Positions 10,866-23,400 of a stretch of 64,000 nt of DNA are shown one piece after another (position 1 is the first letter of the stretch; each line of letters starts with the position of its first letter). Made by a program: the position numbers and the translations under genes. This stretch comes from Epiperipatus broadwayi (lineage: Eukaryota > Onychophora > Udeonychophora > Euonychophora > Peripatidae). The stretch spans positions 8,639,922-8,703,921 of the forward strand of contig JAQFVV010000042.1 of NCBI GenBank assembly GCA_028023455.1, read 5' to 3'. The notes beneath the pieces were generated by a model. That model searched no databases. It saw only the letters and a list, made by a program, of their open reading frames with translations, and was not told where the DNA came from.

Positions 10866-12447
10866 AATTACTGTCCATAGTAGTTTTCGCTTATATAAAA
10901 GATAAAATTCGCAAAGCACAGTCCACTAGAGAAAGCCAAGGACTCCAGTTAATTCTGTTTCTGGCTCCCTGTTTCGTTCCTTTTTTTCCTAGTTTAGGGA
11001 ATTAATTTTCTCTAAAACTATCCCTATTAAAAAGGGGAGTTTCTTAGCTCTCTTTCCATATACAAGTTATATCAACAATGTAATCACAAGTAAGAATAAT
11101 TTCAACTTTTATAAAAATGCTATGCAAATATAAGCCATTGAAATTACAAAAAATTTCTACAGAAACTTTACCTTTTAATGAAAATTTTCATTTCACTTAA
11201 TTTTGTTGAATGAATGAGAGACCGATTGTTGGAGGAGGGCCTCCAGGGATCTAAACCCTAATTCTTTTGAGGGAGGGGGCTGGGAGGGTGCTGTGGTGAT
11301 TGTTACCAATGTTGGTCTTTCTCATTCACAAGATAGAAAATTAACGTTATTTATGGCGATTTTTTAACGTTATCGTCGTAAATGATTTTATCCATCTATT
11401 ATTGCAAAATAAGTTGCAGTTTGGCCTCATGATTCTAATTGCAAGTGATTCACCTTATTTAATTTTATTACTTCCAATGTTGTTATTGATAGGACTGGTC
11501 TTTTGCTGTTCATGTGATTTTCATGATGGATTAGAATGGTTTTCGGCAGAGGCATTTTGAAGCTTGGACTTTTTTTCCTTGTTCTCCATAGTTTTTCCAT
11601 AATATTGCTCTCTTCTGAAGATATTCGAGGCCATTTGGAAGAACTGAACAGTAGATTGACTTAGTCCATATTTTATGTTATTTCCAAGTGTTTTCCTATT
11701 TCTCAACTTATCTACCGCAAATTGGATTTCTCAATATTGGACTCCTAAAACACTAATTGTACTTTTTAATTGAAATTTTCATTACCCTTAACTTTGCTAA
11801 TTGGATGAGAGAGTCTGGTTGTTGGGAGAGACCTCCCCCGGAGGCCAACATCCTGGTTCTTCTGAGGGGGAGGGTTTGGATGAGAGTGCTGTAGGGATCA
11901 TTACCGTTGATTTTCTCATTAACATGAAAGAAAAAAAACGCTATTCATAGCAGTTTTTTTTAAGCGTTATTGTTATAAACTATTTTATCCCAGTATTATT
12001 GCAAAGTAAGCTGCAGTTTGGCGAAATGATTTTAATTGTAAGTGGTTCACCCTATTTAAATTTATTATTTCCAATGTTGTTATCTCCCAAGTGTTCTCCT
12101 ATTCTCAACTTATCTATCGCAAATTGGATTTCTCAATATTGTACTCCTAAAATGTTACTCATATTTAAACTCTAGACTTTACAAATAATTCATAATTGTA
12201 ACATTCATTTGTCTTTAATGGTTAATCTTCTCGTGGATTAATGCTTTGAGTTTCCATGGGTTGATCAATTTCTGGAAATGCTATGGACAAAAAAATTCAA
12301 TGTGTCATTTCAAATCTCCATATTACACTATATAAATCAATATTTATCTTGTAAAACATTTTATACTAAATAAAGTCTCTTTTTATAAAAATAAATAAAT
12401 CCACAAAGCAATTGCTATTATAAACGAAAACTACATGGACAGTAATT
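10866..12447. mobile_element. candidate inverted-repeat element containing two direct repeats
   Basis: The left end (10866-10893, aattactgtccatagtagtt then ttcgcttat) matches the reverse complement of the right end (about 12416-12447, cgaaaactacatggacagta). The interior is dominated by two diverged direct repeats (11150-12160). No transposase and no clear target duplication were seen. It could be a non-autonomous DNA element, but two unrelated repeats could also give this pattern. Confidence 0.45.
11150..12160. repeat. two diverged direct repeats, period about 590-600 bp
   Basis: Matching blocks include gaaaattttcat (about 11180 and 11775), a G-rich gagggagggggctgggaggg-type block (about 11263 and 11860), gattttatccatctattatt-type blocks (about 11383 and 11980), ttccaatgttgttat (11471 and 12069) and gcaaattggatttctcaata (11717 and 12119). 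The second unit lacks about 200 bp present in the first (roughly 11487-11690). Confidence 0.75.
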
Positions 12448-12990
12448 ATGAATTAACTTATGCGTAAAATGTTGACTGCGTAATATAATATCTGGGTCAT
12501 TTATTTTGTTATTATTTTAATAAATTGTTATTAATTAAAACTAACTTTTAGCGGCCACAACTATTTCGCCCTCTATTTTTAAAAAAAAAAGAACTATATT
12601 TTTTTCGTATTATTTAATTGTAAAGTATATCTAACTATAAATGTATTTTTTACATGAAGATTAATTAATTTTTTTAAAAAAAAACTTACATTTTTATGCA
12701 TAGTTTTGAGCTATGCACACGAGGAAATTCCCGAAAACGGTGGCATCTTCGTGCATACCCCTAAATGCAAATTCCTGCAGGTAGGATGAAAACAAAGCAC
12801 TGCTGGTACCAAATTGGTATTTTAGCTTATGCTTTGCTCTCATCCACATATTTTCCACATTATTAATAAGGATAAGTTCGTTGTCCGGGTCAACAAAGTT
12901 TTCGCCTTCTATTTTTAAAAAATTGACCTATATTTTGTTTTCATCCTACGTGCAGGAATTTGCATTTACTTTTTAAAAATTAAACTCTAA

Positions 12991-13182
12991 TTTATTCGTC
13001 CTGTACTGGTCAAAAAGAAGCCAACACATCAACAAACCCAAACTCAAAGTCGGATTCAAACTCAGCCGAACCAAACTGAATTCAAACCCAACTCATGAGC
13101 TCAGATCAAATCAATGGATGACATATATCGACGGTACATGACTATGCGCCAAGGAACTAGCTCAACGGATGATGATGATTAA
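12991..13182 (+). other. short Gln/Asn-rich open segment with acidic end, interrupted by one TGA
   Basis: The frame 12991-13095 encodes a Gln/Thr/Asn-rich stretch (includes KKKPTHQQTQTQSRIQTQPN), then TGA at 13096-13098. The same frame then continues to TAA at 13180 with SMDDIYRRYMTMRQGTSST and four Asp codons. Base composition is clearly richer than the surroundings. It may be the decayed C-terminal part of a protein carried by the enclosing element. I do not recognise it. Confidence 0.3.
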
Positions 13183-15659
13183 TGAGACCCCTGATTTAAC
13201 TCTAATGAAGTATAATAAAATAACTAAGAATCTTTATAAGTCACCTCATATATATATGTTCGGGTTGCCAATACAGACAGTGAGCATTAATATTAAAATC
13301 ATTTGGAATAAAAAGAAAGTAAAAAAAAACCAAATGGGTTAATAAAATGTTTAATAATAATTATAATTTTGTTCAACTTTTAGATTGTGATTATATAGAT
13401 TACCTCGTCTTTAAACGGAATTTATATTTACAACAAGAATGGCAGTCCTTATTATATACCAATACTACTATGCAATATTATATGATAAATATATGTCTAT
13501 GCCCCCGACAAGAAAATAAAGGTAGATAAAAGTATTTGGCTATGACTGAAATTATTATTCTGATTCTAAAGGAAAGAATGTGATATTTACTTTCACATTC
13601 GTAAATCAATTCACAAAGAGCAAGATAAGTATTTAGGGCATAACTTTAATATTTAATAGAAAACTTACTTAATTATAAATAAATATGAATTTGTTCGACT
13701 TTAATAAAATCAATTCATCACGATTTAAGAGCATTAGAGCGGGCTTTACTGGAACTGAGAAATAAACGGTACTGACGACTTATGAGCTATAAAAATGAAC
13801 ACGATAAATATGATGGCTGGTCAGTGATTTAAGTATGAGGGGAAACCAGGCCGGGTCGTAGCCACGAGCCTTTGGTGTTCCAATATAATAAAAAAAACGA
13901 GCAAGTGGAGGAAGTGCTTTCTTCCTAGATAATTAAACTAATAGAAATATCACCGAGGACAAGCCTATGAAACAGGAGATGGCTCGCGTCAGCAACGTTC
14001 GGAAAATGATGACTTGGTAATCATCGTATTTAAATAATAAAACCCAATTTATATAAAGAGTGCTCTACGTGATGACCTGATCAAGTTAAATTAAAGTCAA
14101 ACGTGCTTTAATCAAAAAGTATTTAATGCAATTAGAAATTATATTAATTATGCCCTAAATCCCATGCCCTTCCTGAATATTACTAGAAAGTATAAAATTT
14201 GAATTAGAATATATTCATTTAACTCCTTTATCGACCTTTTTGCGAAACAATATATTAATGTGAATAAATAGATATTATAAACTCAGTAAAGTGGCCGGGA
14301 GCATAGGTTAGAAATTGAGCTAATAATTTATTATTAGCCATTAATAAAAATAGCAAAAATTGTATAAATCCTTCAACTCGATTATTTAACAAGGCAAACG
14401 CAACGAAGGAAATTATTATCGAGTTGAAGTTTTACTGGCATATAATAAAAATAAAAGACATTAATAATCATCTCAAATATATAATAAGGTTAAATAAACG
14501 AACCACCATTGTAAGAAAAAAATTAACAAATATTAAATTTAAAGACTAGAGACTAAGATAGAGAATTACTACATAATTTAAACTAGCATTAATACATCAA
14601 GGAAAGAGAAGAGCTTTTAACAATACTTAATTTAAAGGTAGTATAAAATAAAGTTCGAAGACCGGCCACAAAAATTAGCAATTCATATAAGATATTACCA
14701 TTTCTTCATGGTTGGCTCCTTAAATTACACACGGCAGAGTCCAGTTGGATGAAACGTAGATGCCCATTTTGGAAAATTATTTGAATGACATTTTGAAGGA
14801 TTTCTCTAAGGTTTCGGCAGCTTACGATTGGTATATGAATTTTATATTACAGCCACATTGAAGATTTTCAGGGGACTTCAGGAACCGTAGTCAGACTCCT
14901 GAAGTTAAGCCCCCCCCCCCACCATGGTAGAAACACTATTTTATTTCATAATTTAACTGGGCGGCTTCTTCTCTAATGAAATATATATATGGCTTCTCTT
15001 AATGAGGAATAATCGTTGCTTGGAAACTTTTCCTGGGCTCTTTATACTCTATCTGATGCCTTCAGGCTAGCGCTTCTTTCCTAATCAATCTTACAAAAAT
15101 TTACTAGTTGTTTTTAGATACATTCCTTCGATAAGGCTTTCAAACTCATTAACTTGAATTCATTTTCTAATTAAAAAATGATTTTAATTAGGACCGTCCT
15201 TACATTCTAAATACTTATCTTTTTCTAATTAATAAAACTTTACGCATTGTTTTTGAAAAGGGACAATCTGAAAGCTTATCGAAAGAATGTAGCTTTTAAT
15301 CACTAAAAATTTGAACAAACTATTTAAAGTAAAATAAAATATTTCCGACGCAATGAAACTTTAGAACGAATATGTACATTTAAATATTTATAAATATATA
15401 CGCACAATCCACGCAGTTATAATATATATAAATTCATGAATAATTCTAACATGAATTTATTAATAGAAATGATTAGTTTAAATCTCAAATGAGTAAATTT
15501 TAACACACATTTATAATAGTTTTTCTTTAAGGAAACTAGCGTGGACTGAACGTATAAAGCCCCATTGCATCGGAAATTCAAGGTTAGTACAAGGGTTTGA
15601 AGTTGCTACATGTGAAAGATCATGAAGCTAGGATCGAACTTAGATCCGACTGCTTCAGT
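13183..15659. other. interior of the inverted-repeat element, unassigned
   Basis: No gene is recognised. GC-richer patches stand out at about 13830-14010 and 14700-14910, and a C11 run lies at 14910-14920. These look like eroded non-random sequence rather than simple AT repeat, but no reading frame in them is convincing. Confidence 0.35.
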
Positions 15660-15712
15660 ACTATGTACTGTAATTGTAAAGTATATCTAACTATAAATGT
15701 ATTTTTTTACAT

Positions 15713-15965
15713 GAAGAATAGTGGAGATCGATGAGTAGTATTGGGTGTTCGATGGGATAGAGAGGGCCAAGAAAATGTTTTTTTAACAGAAATTGAAGAT
15801 AAATCAGCTGCCACTCTGGAACTGCTCATACAGCAACACATTTTACCTGGTGCGCATGATTTATCTTCAATTTCTGTTTAAAAACATTTTCTTGACCCTC
15901 TCTCTCTCATTGCCACTCTATAGTGTTTCGGTGAAAGAAATACGACTCATCGATCCTCACTATTC
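15713..15965. repeat. fold-back joining the transposase fragment to its own inverted copy
   Basis: Sequence from about 15715 (gatcgatgagtagtatt, then agagagggccaagaaaatg and gaagataaatca) reappears inverted at about 15858-15965 (tgatttatcttcaatttctg, cattttcttgaccctctctc, gactcatcgatcctcac). The turn is near 15830. The inverted repeat includes the region encoding the first catalytic Asp of the Merlin fragment. Confidence 0.65.
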
Positions 15966-16110
15966 GTGGTTCGCCATTGTCATCAAATCCGCCGACAAGT
16001 GCTGGATTTCTGTCGAAATATGTAGCACATTCTTCCCGGCAAAAATAACACCAGTTTATGACCATTTGTTCTTTAATATCAGTCTCGCGAACAATAAAGT
16101 GCATTGGCAA
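15907..16110 (-). pseudogene. Merlin (IS1016/ISXO2-like DDE) transposase fragment
   Basis: On the minus strand the frame reads NWCYFCREECATYF, then ALVGGFDDNGEPRIVRIDES, then YFFHRN. This matches the Merlin/ISXO2-like pattern in which a W..F.R..C segment is followed by (I/V)GG and (V/I)(E/R)IDES, the Asp of IDES being the first catalytic acidic residue. Sequence C-terminal to YFFHRN is lost where the fold-back begins, and the N-terminus is missing, so only about 65 residues of a roughly 280-residue family remain. It cannot encode an active enzyme. Merlin elements are cut-and-paste transposons making 8-9-bp target duplications. Confidence 0.7.
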
Positions 16111-16331
16111 ATTATTTTAAGTTTTGCCACATGTGAACGTTAATATTTGGTAGTTTCTATTTCGGAAAAAAAAAAAAAAAAATTATAACCTAACTCAAAA
16201 TTGCACATAAAAATGTAAGTTTTTTTTTATATTAACCTTCATGTAAAAAAATACATTTATACTTAGATATACTTTACAATTACATAGTACGAATAAAATA
16301 TAGTTCAATTGTTTAAAAATAGAGGGCGAAA

Positions 16332-17235
16332 AGAAATTGAAAGACAATATCTCGAAATGTCAAATAAACAGAAAAATTAACCAGCATGTTTTATATGTGG
16401 ACGTATTTAGAATTCAAATAGAAAGTAGTTTTCCCCCCTTCTTTCTTGACTTACAATGAGCATACTCGTTTACGCGAGTAGCTATTTATTATTACATACG
16501 TCAAAAAAAAAAAAAAAAAAGTTTAAGATAAATCACGTATAATGACACAAACTCAAATAATAATCAAATTAATCTGAATTATAACATGTTTTAAAACAAA
16601 TTTTTTACAATGTATGAACTCTATTGGTATCACTTTAGAAACAAAATACAGCATAGTATCAGAAAAAAACTCGTTTTTCACAAGCATAATGTCATTTCAA
16701 CTACATTAAAGTTATATTTAATGTAAAAAAGGAAAGCCCTATACAAACAATTTTTTAAATTATGAATTATTTAGTCTCATAAATATAAACTTACAAAGAA
16801 TTCCCAGAACTTATTCACAGGAGATAACAAAACCTTTTTTTAAAATCAACGTTTTTTACCGCCTTGGCAGCACTATCAACTAATTATCTATCGCCCTCTA
16901 CCAGGAAAATATATTTTAAAAGTATGGTATCATTGATTATAATGCATTTCATTTCTTACATAAAAGCAAAATTTTATTTACAATGCATGGGTTGATTAAT
17001 TGAAAATAGAATTATATATGTATATAAAAAATTTGAGCCATATAAGTGTTTAAATATTTGAATGAATTATTCTGATTAAAAGTAATGTTAATACTAAAAA
17101 CGTTGCTTTTTTCTTATAACAAATACTATACATATGTATATTGCTGCGTGATCTTAGTTAAAACAAGATTATTTAATGTTATTTGAATATCTTTTTTTTT
17201 GCATTTAAAATTTTGTCATTATTTTTTTTTTAAAG
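16332..17235 (+). promoter_or_regulatory. region upstream of mitochondrial thioredoxin; promoter or 5' UTR not resolved
   Basis: AT-rich, with a long A-run at about 16503-16520. No TATA box or initiator can be claimed. Immediately before the start codon there is a T-tract followed by AAAG (17221-17235). This looks like a splice acceptor, so a 5' UTR exon may lie upstream and the promoter may not be next to the ATG. Confidence 0.3.
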
Positions 17236-17465
17236 ATGGTCATAGCAATTATAACTAGAAGCCTATGGCTAAGTGCTTGTCGTTCTTCAGTATTCCAGGT
17301 CCGACCAAGGTTTTCGAACTGCTTTGTAAATGATAAAATATCTTGGAAATGGACGCTCCATACAACCTCATTTCTGAATACATCATTTAATATTCAAGAT
17401 GAGGAAGATTTCAAAGAAAGAGTTCTTCAAAGCAAAACTCCTAGTATTGTTGATTTTCACGCAAG
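17236..17465 (+). CDS. TXN2: TXN2 coding exon 1 (targeting peptide and start of fold)
   Basis: The ATG is at 17236 in AAAGATGG context. It encodes 76 codons plus two bases and ends VDFHA followed by AG, then donor GTGAGT at 17466. Basic residues without nearby acids in the first 30 residues suggest matrix targeting. Confidence 0.92.
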
Positions 17466-20400
17466 GTGAGTATAAATTATACTAGTGCACATTTTTTCTA
17501 TCAGTTGAATTTGATAGGTACTTAACATATTTAATATAGTTTTTTGAAGAAGTCCTTCAAATCTCATTATATCATTATTAACAGTTGTCTTTTTTAGTAA
17601 ATTTTTCTTAAAATTATTTTGCTCTTTCAGTATGGTTATTTCAAACATCTTTTGCATTGAAAAATAAAAAAAACACTTTGAAAGTTCGTGATAGTGAAAT
17701 TTACTTTTAATTATATATTACATCATGTTCATTATCTAGTTTTATTTGTTCATAGAAAAATTCAAACTTTAAACTTTTTTTTTCCCCAAATAAGTAACAT
17801 CTAATTCTATTATTATTTCTCATTAATATTTCAATCTTTAAAAACAATTGCCTATTTTTGTTATCTATGCTAATATGAACTTTGTGATTAATTCAAATCT
17901 GAAATTATTTTTACACACTTTACTTTGACTAAACTTAAACTCTTGAAATATTTATATTTACTCTATCTCTATGATTGAATTCATTTGTTCACATTCCTTT
18001 AGCTCTGACACTTTAAATCAACAAAGAAAATCTTTTAATTATTATGTATTCCTTCTTTTCTTGCCATGATTTATAATTCTTTAGAATATTGTCTGTTTGC
18101 TATAAGTAAAGTTAAAACATTAGTTGGCAAACTGTGTTCAATATTACAGAGTTATACAATCAGGTATCTTCCACTTTAACATATTAAATATATAGAATTT
18201 TTATATTATTCTTATATAACAAAAAGTAATATGCTGTATAGATGTATATTAATAGTTTTTGAAGGAAATCTTTCTTAGATTGAATACAGAAGTTAGATCT
18301 TGATATGGTTTTGGCATGCCAATTTTGCTAAGTAATATCTATTACTAATAAAGACCAAAATTGGATGGCATTAACTGCTTCATTCAAGTTACATGCTTCA
18401 GAAACTTTTGAAAGACAAGGCCAAATAACAAAACAGAAAATACTATTGAAGTTTGGAAATTAAGAATCAAGATTTAGAAAAAAAATTATTGTGACATTAA
18501 TATACAATTACAAATACTACTAGCTCAGCAATCAAGATTTATCACATTACAATTCAACATTTTCATCTGGAAAGATGTGTACATATTTAGTTTTTATTAA
18601 AGATGTTGTTTTTTTCTTTAAAGTTTTATTCACTTATTAAAAAGTGATCTTTAGATTTGGACTTGATGAAATAACCTTTTGCATCTAAAGAAAAAAATTA
18701 CTTTTGGCACCCCCCATTCCTTCAAAATAATTTCTGGTGTTTACAACCTTCAGTAATGCAAGGAAATATCATTAATGTAAAATGTTAACTTGCATGTGAG
18801 AGTTAAAAAGCTTCATGTTTTTTTTCCATTGTGAAAACTAAATTTTGTAATAGTTATTAATAAAACAAAATTAACATTTTTAATGACAAACTTGTTTTTA
18901 ACAAATAATAGACTACAGGATCATTACTATTCTTAACAACTTTTTAATAGTACATTGGACATGTGAAATTGAAAAAGTTTACATGAATATTTTTTTTTAA
19001 GACTGATTATATTTATGTTCATTTATTATGATGATAATTTACTCTTCAATTTTCATAAATTCCATAGACTTCTCATGTGATATATTATATGCACTGATTA
19101 TAATCTTTGTTTAGATACTTCATTCATCTTAGTTTTCCCATAAAAATTTCATTACAACCCTTTAACCATATATGATTGGAATTCATGTCAGTATTTTTTT
19201 TTCCTCATCTTCATATAGAAGTTTTTAGTATTATTCTTGCTTCATTTTTTACCACTATTAAAATTGGAGGAAAATTATTGATAGTTTTTATACTTAACAT
19301 TGATGACATTTTGGGAGTTATTGTTTTGATTCAGCAGTCATTTAACAATATTAAACTCAACTTCAATTTCAATCAATATACTTTTTTCTATTCATTGCTT
19401 AACAACAATATTTAAAAATTTGTAATTATATGTTGGACTATTTTCATTATCTAATTTTAATTGTTAAATGCTTTTAAAAAATTCAAACTTTATTTAAACT
19501 TTTCTAATACATCAATGTTAGTAATAGCAGACAGGTTAATATATAATACAACATTTGAATTGTTTTTATTCTCTTTTTCATGTATTGCTAGTCTGACCAG
19601 AGATAGTACAAGCATGGAAATTGAAGCTTAAATTCAGAATTCATGAATATAAAAATCACTCCTTCAATTCCCATGCTAGCATTGTTATTAATCAGGCCAA
19701 CAAAATTGCCATTAGTAACATTTTCAACTATTATCAGTGTATTGTAGAATGATCTCTCCAAGTTCAATCCATCTTTTCCACTGTAGCATCTTCTCCACAT
19801 CATCTCAGCACATTTCCTAATTTCACCCTACTATTTCAAATATGGCATCTTTTTAGATCTTCTATATTTCTTAGAATCCTGTTTAAGATTTCAACTATCC
19901 ATCAATTATCATCTGTTCTAGCAATTTGTCTGGCCCAACTCCACTTCAGTCTCTAAATTCTTTCAATGACATCAGGAATACCTGTTTGTTCTCTTATCCA
20001 TGTAGTTCATTTTAATCTGTTCTTATTACTCCTAATATGCATCTTTCCATACTTTGTTGAGTAGTTTGAAATATTGCTCTTTTGTTAAGTTTCCAAGTCT
20101 ATAAGTAAGAATTGATAAAAAAACTTTTATTGAAAATCTTCCTTTTTTAGTACATAGACATATTTCCTTTTAATACTATGTTATTTCTACTAAAAGCACT
20201 CCAACCAAATTTAATTCTATGATTAATTTCATCCATTGTGTTTCCATCCATAGTAATAATCTGACCAAAGTATTTGTAGTTGTTAACTTCTTTAACCGTT
20301 TTCTTCTTTTGAGAAAATCCATTCAACATTACTTTAGTCTTTTTATAATATAACAATTCGTCAATTGTTAAAACAGACGTTCTTTAATATAAATGAAATA

Positions 20401-23400
20401 AATTAATAACTAAATAATTATTGCCAAGCACTTTCAACTCTTACGAGTCTTTAACAAGGCAGTGTAAAAAAATCTATTTTCTCCTAGGTGATGAATTCAA
20501 CATTTCATTGTATTGGCCAGGAACAACTAATCAGAAAGCTGGTTAATTTTGAATTCATAGCACAAGATGAATTTTGTATAAGATACAATTAGTTAATCTT
20601 GCGTTTTTTATCATGTGTTTCATGCTTTAATATTGTAAAATCCTTTGGACTACATAGATGGCCTGTACTATTTTCATGAACATAAAAAGCTGAATAAACT
20701 GTATAATCTTCTCTTGCTCTATTGTACGTATATTTATGTTGTTGAAAGTGATATTTATTATTTGTTTTGGTTTCTCCATCATATATTGCACTACAATTTA
20801 TTTGTGGGCATCTAATAGAATATACAACACTGCTTTTATCTTCCTTATTTTTTATCCCCTTAGAATTATTTATTAATCTATTAAGGTTAGGCGGAGTTCT
20901 CCATGCTAATCGGAAATCTTGACTTAAAACTTTTACTATATTTTTATTAATATTGGGAATAAAAGCTAATGACATCCATGGTTTATTATTCATATTGATA
21001 TGATCACTATTATAACATTGTTTCAATACAATAGATAATAACATTTGTTTATTATAACCCACTTGTATCAAATCTTGCATATAACATTTTATATTATCTT
21101 TCTTAAACATTTCATTTGAACACAGTCATTGATTACATGTTAAAAAAGCTCTAAAACCAGCTAATTTGTGTACTAAAAGAACATTAGATATTGGATGAAT
21201 ATAACTTCTATAATCTATATGTTTCACAACCATTTTATATACTAATTTATTATCCATCCTTGATATTTGCAAATCCAGATATTTTATTTCCAATATTAAT
21301 AAAAATATAATAAAAGTTTTAAATTATGATTTCCAATTAGCATGGAGAACTACGCCTAACCTTAATAGATTAATACATAATTCTAAGGGAGTAATAAATA
21401 AGGAGGATAAAAGCAGTGTTGTATACTCTATTAGATGCCCACAAATAAATTGTAATGCAATATATGTTGGAGAAACCAAAACAAATATTAAATATCGCCT
21501 TCATAGAGCAAGAGAAGATGATACATTTTATTCAGCTTTTTATGTTCATGAAAATACTATAGGCCATATATATAGTCCAAAGGATTTTACAATATTAATG
21601 CATGAAACACATGATAAAAAACGCAAGATTAAAGAATCGTATCTTATACAAAATTTATCTTGTGCTATGAATTCAAAATTAACCAGCTTTCCAATTAGTT
21701 GTTCCCGGACAATACAATAAAATGGTGAATTCATTGCCTAGGAGAAAATAGAATTTTTTACACTGTTGATGAATTGTTATATTATACTTATAGTTATATA
21801 TTAACAGAAGTATTATTTATTTAGTCTTTTTAACATTTATGTTTAGTCCTACTTTCTTACTTTCATGTGATAACTCTTGCAACATTTCCTGAAGCTTTAA
21901 AGCATAATTTCTGAAAAAAATTATATCATCTGCAAAATTTAGATGTCTTAAATAATCTCCATTTACTTTTACTCCCTTAGCTTCCCATTTCATTGCACAA
22001 AATACTTCTTGTAAAATTGTTATAAAAAGTTTTGGAGATATGGAATTGCCCTGTCGTACACTCTTTTCAGTGTTAATCTTCATATTATTATTATGTAACC
22101 TAATTGTTGTTGCATTTTTATAAATATTTTTCAGAATATGACAATATCCTGGATTATGATCCAATGCTTTAATTACTGAATAAATGCTTATAGAATCAAA
22201 TGCCTTTTCATAAATACAAATCTAAAACATAATGGCAACTCATTTTCATTTGTCCTTTCTATAATTTCTCTCAATACTTGGATATGATCCACTGTACTAA
22301 TCCGGTTTGTTCTTTTGGTTGTTAAAATCAAATGTTCACTGTAGATGATTTGTAATTATCGTGGTAAAAATTTTGTAAAGAACTGATAAAAGACTGATAG
22401 ATTTGTAATTTTTAATATCTTCTTTATCATCTTTTTTAAATATTAATGTGAATACTGTATTCTTCCAATCATCTAATACATTTTCGTCATTTAGTCATTT
22501 GATATGTAACTTTGCCAATAATTTTTCTATTTCTTCACTTGTTTCTTTTAAGATATCAATTATAATTTGATCATTACATGGAATTTTTTCCTTCATAGAT
22601 TTAAATACATTTCTCATTTTTTTATTTAAAATCCTGGACAAATCAGAAGATATAGTAGTTGTAGGATTTACTTTTCCTTATTCTTTATTGTGATATAATT
22701 CTTGATAGAACTCTACATTAATTTGAATCTTTTCCAAATGATGCTTTTATGATGCCATCAAGACAAGTATTTATAATAGGAAAAACATTCCTTTCTATTT
22801 CTATTGACATTCTGAGAAATGCTTGGAATCCTGTAACCCTTTTTTCATCCAAGTCTTGTAATTATTGAAATATTGCTGGCATAGACTGAGTATAATGCTC
22901 CCTCTGAATATTACTAATTTTTTGAAGTTGTTTGCTTATTCATTTTTACTATCTTCACACGCTTGATTTCTAAGCAGGGCTAATTTTTTTTTGCTTTTTC
23001 AACTTCTGCTTTTGATAGACTTATATCTGCATCTGTCTTCTGACATATTTCATGTGCATGTTCCAATTCTTTAAAAGCTTTATCATGTGTCTTACGGTTT
23101 TATCTAAATAGAAATGTTTTTTTTTTTTAAAAAAAGTTGAGTATAAGCCTTCTTGCCATTTAAATCTTTATATTGGTTATGAAGTTCCACTCAGTGTATT
23201 TTTCGACCAAGTGGAAAATGTCACCAGTTTTAATCAAGTCACTAATAATAGGATTATTGTCTGAAAACCAGTTACAATTTTTTTTTAATGCTATTTATGT
23301 TCATAATACAGTTAATATTAAGAGAAATTTCATGCCTCAGTAATATGATAATCCTAAAAGTCCATATTAGGAGTTTAGTTGCTGTTGAAATTTAACGTGA

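Larger units (their letters stand above)
12564..16331. mobile_element. long inverted-repeat DNA element with Merlin transposase remnant
   Basis: The left arm (12564-12712) begins TTTCGCCCTCTATTTTTAAA and continues with aattgtaaagtatatctaac and tacatgaag. The right arm (16194-16331) is its reverse complement with scattered changes, about 140 bp. An extra copy of the arm core lies at 15667-15712 and a related end-like box at about 12905. A Merlin-type transposase fragment lies just inside the right arm. I could not find a matching target duplication, so the true ends and the number of nested elements remain uncertain. Confidence 0.6.
20346..21819. mobile_element. head-to-head pair of Penelope-like element 3' ends, 13-bp target duplication
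   Basis: Two truncated copies of a GIY-YIG-bearing Penelope-like element face each other head to head, left copy minus and right copy plus, meeting near 21300-21310. The outer ends share an inverted repeat (ataatataacaattc on the left, gaattgttatattat on the right). An exact 13-bp duplication TTTAGTCTTTTTA (20333-20345 and 21820-21832) flanks the whole pair, and the RTE host reads on across it. The pair therefore arrived as one insertion. Inverted, 5'-truncated arrangements are known for Penelope-like elements. Confidence 0.85.
19745..22716 (-). mobile_element. decayed RTE copy, minus strand, split by a Penelope-like insertion
   Basis: On the minus strand 22716-21833 follows the RTE reverse transcriptase ([29 protein letters not shown], then at 22164-21833 [45 protein letters not shown]). 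After the insertion the C-terminal part resumes at 20345 ([34 protein letters not shown]). It then continues with stops through LKWSWA and DDN to about 19745. It is the same family as the copy at 1926-4290 and retains 8 bases that copy has lost. Confidence 0.82.

Noticed and set aside
15600-15645. tRNA-like B box (reverse complement of gctaggatcgaacttagatc)
   Set aside because: GTTCGATCC occurs, but no matching A box at the right distance and no acceptor stem. Not enough for a tRNA or SINE call.
20346-20480. Hammerhead ribozyme in the Penelope-like 3' region (gactcgtaagagttgaaag on the minus strand)
   Set aside because: A GACTC/GAGTT hairpin followed by GAAAG is present, but the CUGANGA half of the core is missing.
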